From positions 1-64,000 of the forward strand of contig NZ_FTNI01000035.1 of the NCBI RefSeq assembly GCF_900156315.1: a stretch of 64,000 nucleotides of DNA, read 5' to 3'. Position 1 is the first letter of the stretch. Each line of letters begins with the position of its first letter. The position numbers and the translations under genes are program-made. The notes below the pieces were generated by a model, which was not told where the DNA came from, ran no database searches, and saw only the letters and a program-made list of their open reading frames with translations. Of the stretch, positions 58,759 through 64,000 are shown in pieces. The stretch comes from Microbispora rosea. Its GTDB lineage: Bacteria; Actinomycetota; Actinomycetes; Streptosporangiales; Streptosporangiaceae.

Positions 58759-59556
58759 ATGGCCGACGAGTTGCTGGTGGTGCGTGCCCAGCTTGGCGAG
58801 CGCGCGGCGCTGGCCGAGCTGGTCGCCCGCTGGCAGATGCCCGTGTGGACGTACGTGCGGCGCATGCTCGATGCCGAACGGGCCGACGACGTCACCCAGG
58901 AGATCTGGCTGGCCGTGATCCGCGGCCTGCCCCGGTTGCGGGAACCCGCCCGGTTCGCGCCCTGGCTGTTCACCATCGCGCGCCGATCGGTCACCGACCG
59001 TCTGCGCGGCCAGTACGCCAAGGAACACGAGCACGGGCACGAGACTCTGGCGGCCGGTGACGTTACCGTCGACGATCCCGTGGACGCCGCGGTGGACCGC
59101 GCCGAGCTGGTGAGCCTCCTGTCGGGCCTGCCCATGCCGGAGCGGGAGATCCTCGTCCTGTTCTACCTGCAGGACCTCTCGGTGGAGGACTGCGCGCAGA
59201 TCTGCGAGATCCCCGCCGGGACGGTCAAGTCGCGGCTCAACCGCGCACGTCGCCTGTTGCGCGCGCAGCTGGAGGAGAAGGATACCGGCCATGACCGAGG
59301 AGCCGCCGCTGTCGGCGCGGGAAATGATCGAGCGGCTCGAACCGGCGCTGTCCCGTGCCAGGCGCGTCCGCGCGGTGACGTCGCTGTTGTCCGGGCTGTC
59401 GGGCACGGCGTTCGTGACCGCCCTGTGGGCAGGCGAGCCAGGACCGCTGCCCGGCCGCACGCAGGTGATGTTCGCCCTTCTCGCCGTCATCTGCCTGGCC
59501 TGGGCCGGCTACGGCGGATGGCTGCTCATGCGCCGGGTGCCGCTGTTCGCCACTGA
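58759..59556 (+). CDS. ECF-type RNA polymerase sigma factor with long overlapping tail
   Basis: Region 2 reads VRRMLDAERADDVTQEIWLA then LPRLREPARFAPWLFTIARR; region 4 reads LSGLPMPEREILVLFYLQDL, CAQICEIPAGTVKSRLNRAR. The normal family end is near RAQLEEKD at about residue 175. The frame then runs on for about 88 Arg/Ala-rich codons through the first half of the downstream gene, ending at 59556. A one-base slip just before 59291 would give a stop in the TGA of the downstream ATGA, so this tail may be an artefact or a recent frameshift. GGGAGGAC precedes ATG 58759; GTG 58708 is an alternative. Confidence 0.88.
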   Translation: MADELLVVRAQLGERAALAELVARWQMPVWTYVRRMLDAERADDVTQEIWLAVIRGLPRLREPARFAPWLFTIARRSVTDRLRGQYAKEHEHGHETLAAGDVTVDDPVDAAVDRAELVSLLSGLPMPEREILVLFYLQDLSVEDCAQICEIPAGTVKSRLNRARRLLRAQLEEKDTGHDRGAAAVGAGNDRAARTGAVPCQARPRGDVAVVRAVGHGVRDRPVGRRARTAARPHAGDVRPSRRHLPGLGRLRRMAAHAPGAAVRH

Positions 59557-59800
59557 CCGCGTGATCGCCGCGTGGATCGCCCTGGCCGCCTCGCTGGCCA
59601 CCACCGCGGCTCTCGCCGTGCCGGCGGTGCGGCGCGGCACCGGCCTCGCCCCCGTGCTGGCGATCGGAGGGTTGTTCGTGGCGGCCGCACTGGTGCTGGC
59701 CGTGCACGCCCATGCCCGCCGGGCGGCGCTGCTGCGCCGGGCACGCGAGCTCACGGCGACGCATCCGTCCACACCGCGCACGCACACGTCCGAGAACTGA
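59291..59800 (+). CDS. Membrane protein cotranscribed with the sigma factor
   Basis: A 169-residue protein with an N-terminal cytoplasmic helix (LSAREMIERLEPALSRARRV) and four predicted membrane helices ending at about residue 140, with a basic C-terminal tail. GGAGAAGG precedes ATG 59291. Membrane proteins in this position often regulate the sigma factor, but no zinc-binding anti-sigma motif (HxxxCxxC) is present, so that role is only possible. A 37-residue membrane peptide gene follows. Confidence 0.85.
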   Translation: MTEEPPLSAREMIERLEPALSRARRVRAVTSLLSGLSGTAFVTALWAGEPGPLPGRTQVMFALLAVICLAWAGYGGWLLMRRVPLFATDRVIAAWIALAASLATTAALAVPAVRRGTGLAPVLAIGGLFVAAALVLAVHAHARRAALLRRARELTATHPSTPRTHTSEN

Positions 59801-59825
59801 CTCGGCGAGACGAAAGGCGCTCGTG

Positions 59826-59939
59826 ATGGCACACAATCCGAAACTCATCCGCCGCCGGTTCGGCAGGACCGCGTTGCTCGCGGTGACCCTGGCCGTCGCC
59901 GGAATCCTCCTCGCGGGTGTGCTCATGCTGCTGCTGTGA
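59826..59939 (+). CDS. Single-pass membrane mini-protein
   Basis: A 37-residue protein starting MAHNPKLIRRRFGRTALLAV with one hydrophobic helix to the C-terminus (VTLAVAGILLAGVLMLLL). AAAGG lies eight bases before ATG 59826. It follows the sigma-linked membrane protein by 25 bases and is probably in the same transcript. Function is unknown. Confidence 0.65.
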   Translation: MAHNPKLIRRRFGRTALLAVTLAVAGILLAGVLMLLL

Positions 59940-59941
59940 AC

Positions 59942-60020
59942 GCGGAGCCGAAAGCAGGGCGGAGCCGAAAGCAGGGCGGAGCTGAAAGCAGGGCGCAGCT
60001 GACGCGGCGCGGAGCTGAAA
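59942..60020. repeat. 17-bp tandem repeat running into a terminator
   Basis: Three copies of GCGGAGC(C/T)GAAAGCAGG at 59942, 59959 and 59976, a decayed fourth, and a final GCGGAGCTGAAAG that forms the left arm of the hairpin at 60008-60034. Confidence 0.85.
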
Positions 60021-60034
60021 GTTTCAGCTCCGCG
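60008..60034. terminator. 27-bp perfect palindrome, terminator
   Basis: CGCGGAGCTGAAA (60008-60020) and TTTCAGCTCCGCG (60022-60034) with a single central G. It stands after the sigma/membrane-protein operon and before the cellulase promoter. Confidence 0.75.
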
Positions 60035-60121
60035 ACATGCCCTCGACCGCCCTGACCTGGACGTATCGCTCCGTGACCGGAGCGTGCTTGGATCGCGCCA
60101 CCTCGCGTACGCACCATCCGG

Positions 60122-60135
60122 GCGGGAGTCCTCCC
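60122..60135. promoter_or_regulatory. Candidate CebR-type cellulase operator
   Basis: CGGGAGTCCTCCCG is a dyad that shares GGGAG and CTCCC at the same spacing as the known CebR/CelR box TGGGAGCGCTCCCA of actinomycetes, but differs in the centre and flanks. It lies 74 bases before the first GH9 cellulase gene, where such a box would be expected. Confidence 0.5.
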
Positions 60136-60208
60136 GAGATCGTCCCGCCCGCTTCCGGGGCGGCCCCGCGCGGCGGGGCCGGCCCGTCGTCCTTTCGAGG
60201 GGCACGTG

Positions 60209-64000
<3,792 letters not shown>

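Overview
The window is about 72% GC. Its gene families (XRE regulators with a DUF5753 sensor, DUF397, DUF6158, SAV2177/DUF574-type methyltransferase, many GTG/TTG or leaderless starts) point to a filamentous actinomycete of the Streptosporangiales, probably Streptosporangiaceae. This is an inference; no rRNA or other taxonomic marker is present.

Layout. (1) 1-3.5 kb: the 5' part of an alpha/beta hydrolase, a luciferase-like monooxygenase fragment, two unknown co-transcribed genes, and an XRE regulator with two DUF397 genes behind a triple repeated operator. (2) 3.5-17 kb: an alpha-1,3-glucan utilisation locus. A minus-strand operon encodes a lipoprotein solute-binding protein, two ABC permeases, a GH13 alpha-glucosidase and a secreted GH87 glucanase. 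Next to it lie a second, larger GH87 enzyme with two discoidin-type modules, two nearly identical LacI regulators and a small lipoprotein. This second block is enclosed by a perfect 138-bp inverted repeat (10850-10987 and 16894-17031). (3) 17-19.5 kb: three small genes and a whiJ/abaA-like triad (DUF397, XRE, degenerate HATPase). (4) 19.5-27.6 kb: MFS transporter, LLM-class oxidoreductase, ArsR/SRPBCC pair with a 30-bp palindrome, two PH-domain membrane proteins, arginase-family hydrolase, beta-lactamase-fold lipoprotein. (5) 27.7-33.5 kb: the elongation operon mreB-mreC-mreD-mrdA-rodA.

(6) 33.5-38.5 kb: a DUF2293 protein, then a Ser/Thr kinase and an orphan N6-adenine DNA methylase in one direction, with a PP2C phosphatase divergent from the methylase across a 58-bp shared promoter. 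(7) 38.6-51 kb: SDRs, CGNR regulator, methyltransferase, a divergent acetate-kinase homologue, PhzF, AhpD-like protein, a NarL-type two-component system, metE, an XRE/SDR divergent pair and a YjbR protein. (8) 51-53.7 kb: an IS200/IS605-type element with intact TnpB but frameshifted TnpA, inserted at the 5' end of a methyltransferase gene. (9) 53.8-60 kb: two MerR regulators, DUF574 methyltransferase, SnoaL-like protein, LysR, DoxX, and an ECF sigma factor that overlaps its downstream membrane-protein gene by 266 bp. (10) 60-64 kb: two tandem GH9 cellulases, the second cut by the window edge.

Overall this is a chromosomal segment of a soil polysaccharide degrader (alpha-1,3-glucan and cellulose) interleaved with the cell-wall elongation machinery. 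The parts that best repay a second look are the inverted-repeat-bounded GH87/LacI block, the kinase-methylase-phosphatase cluster, and the TnpB element.
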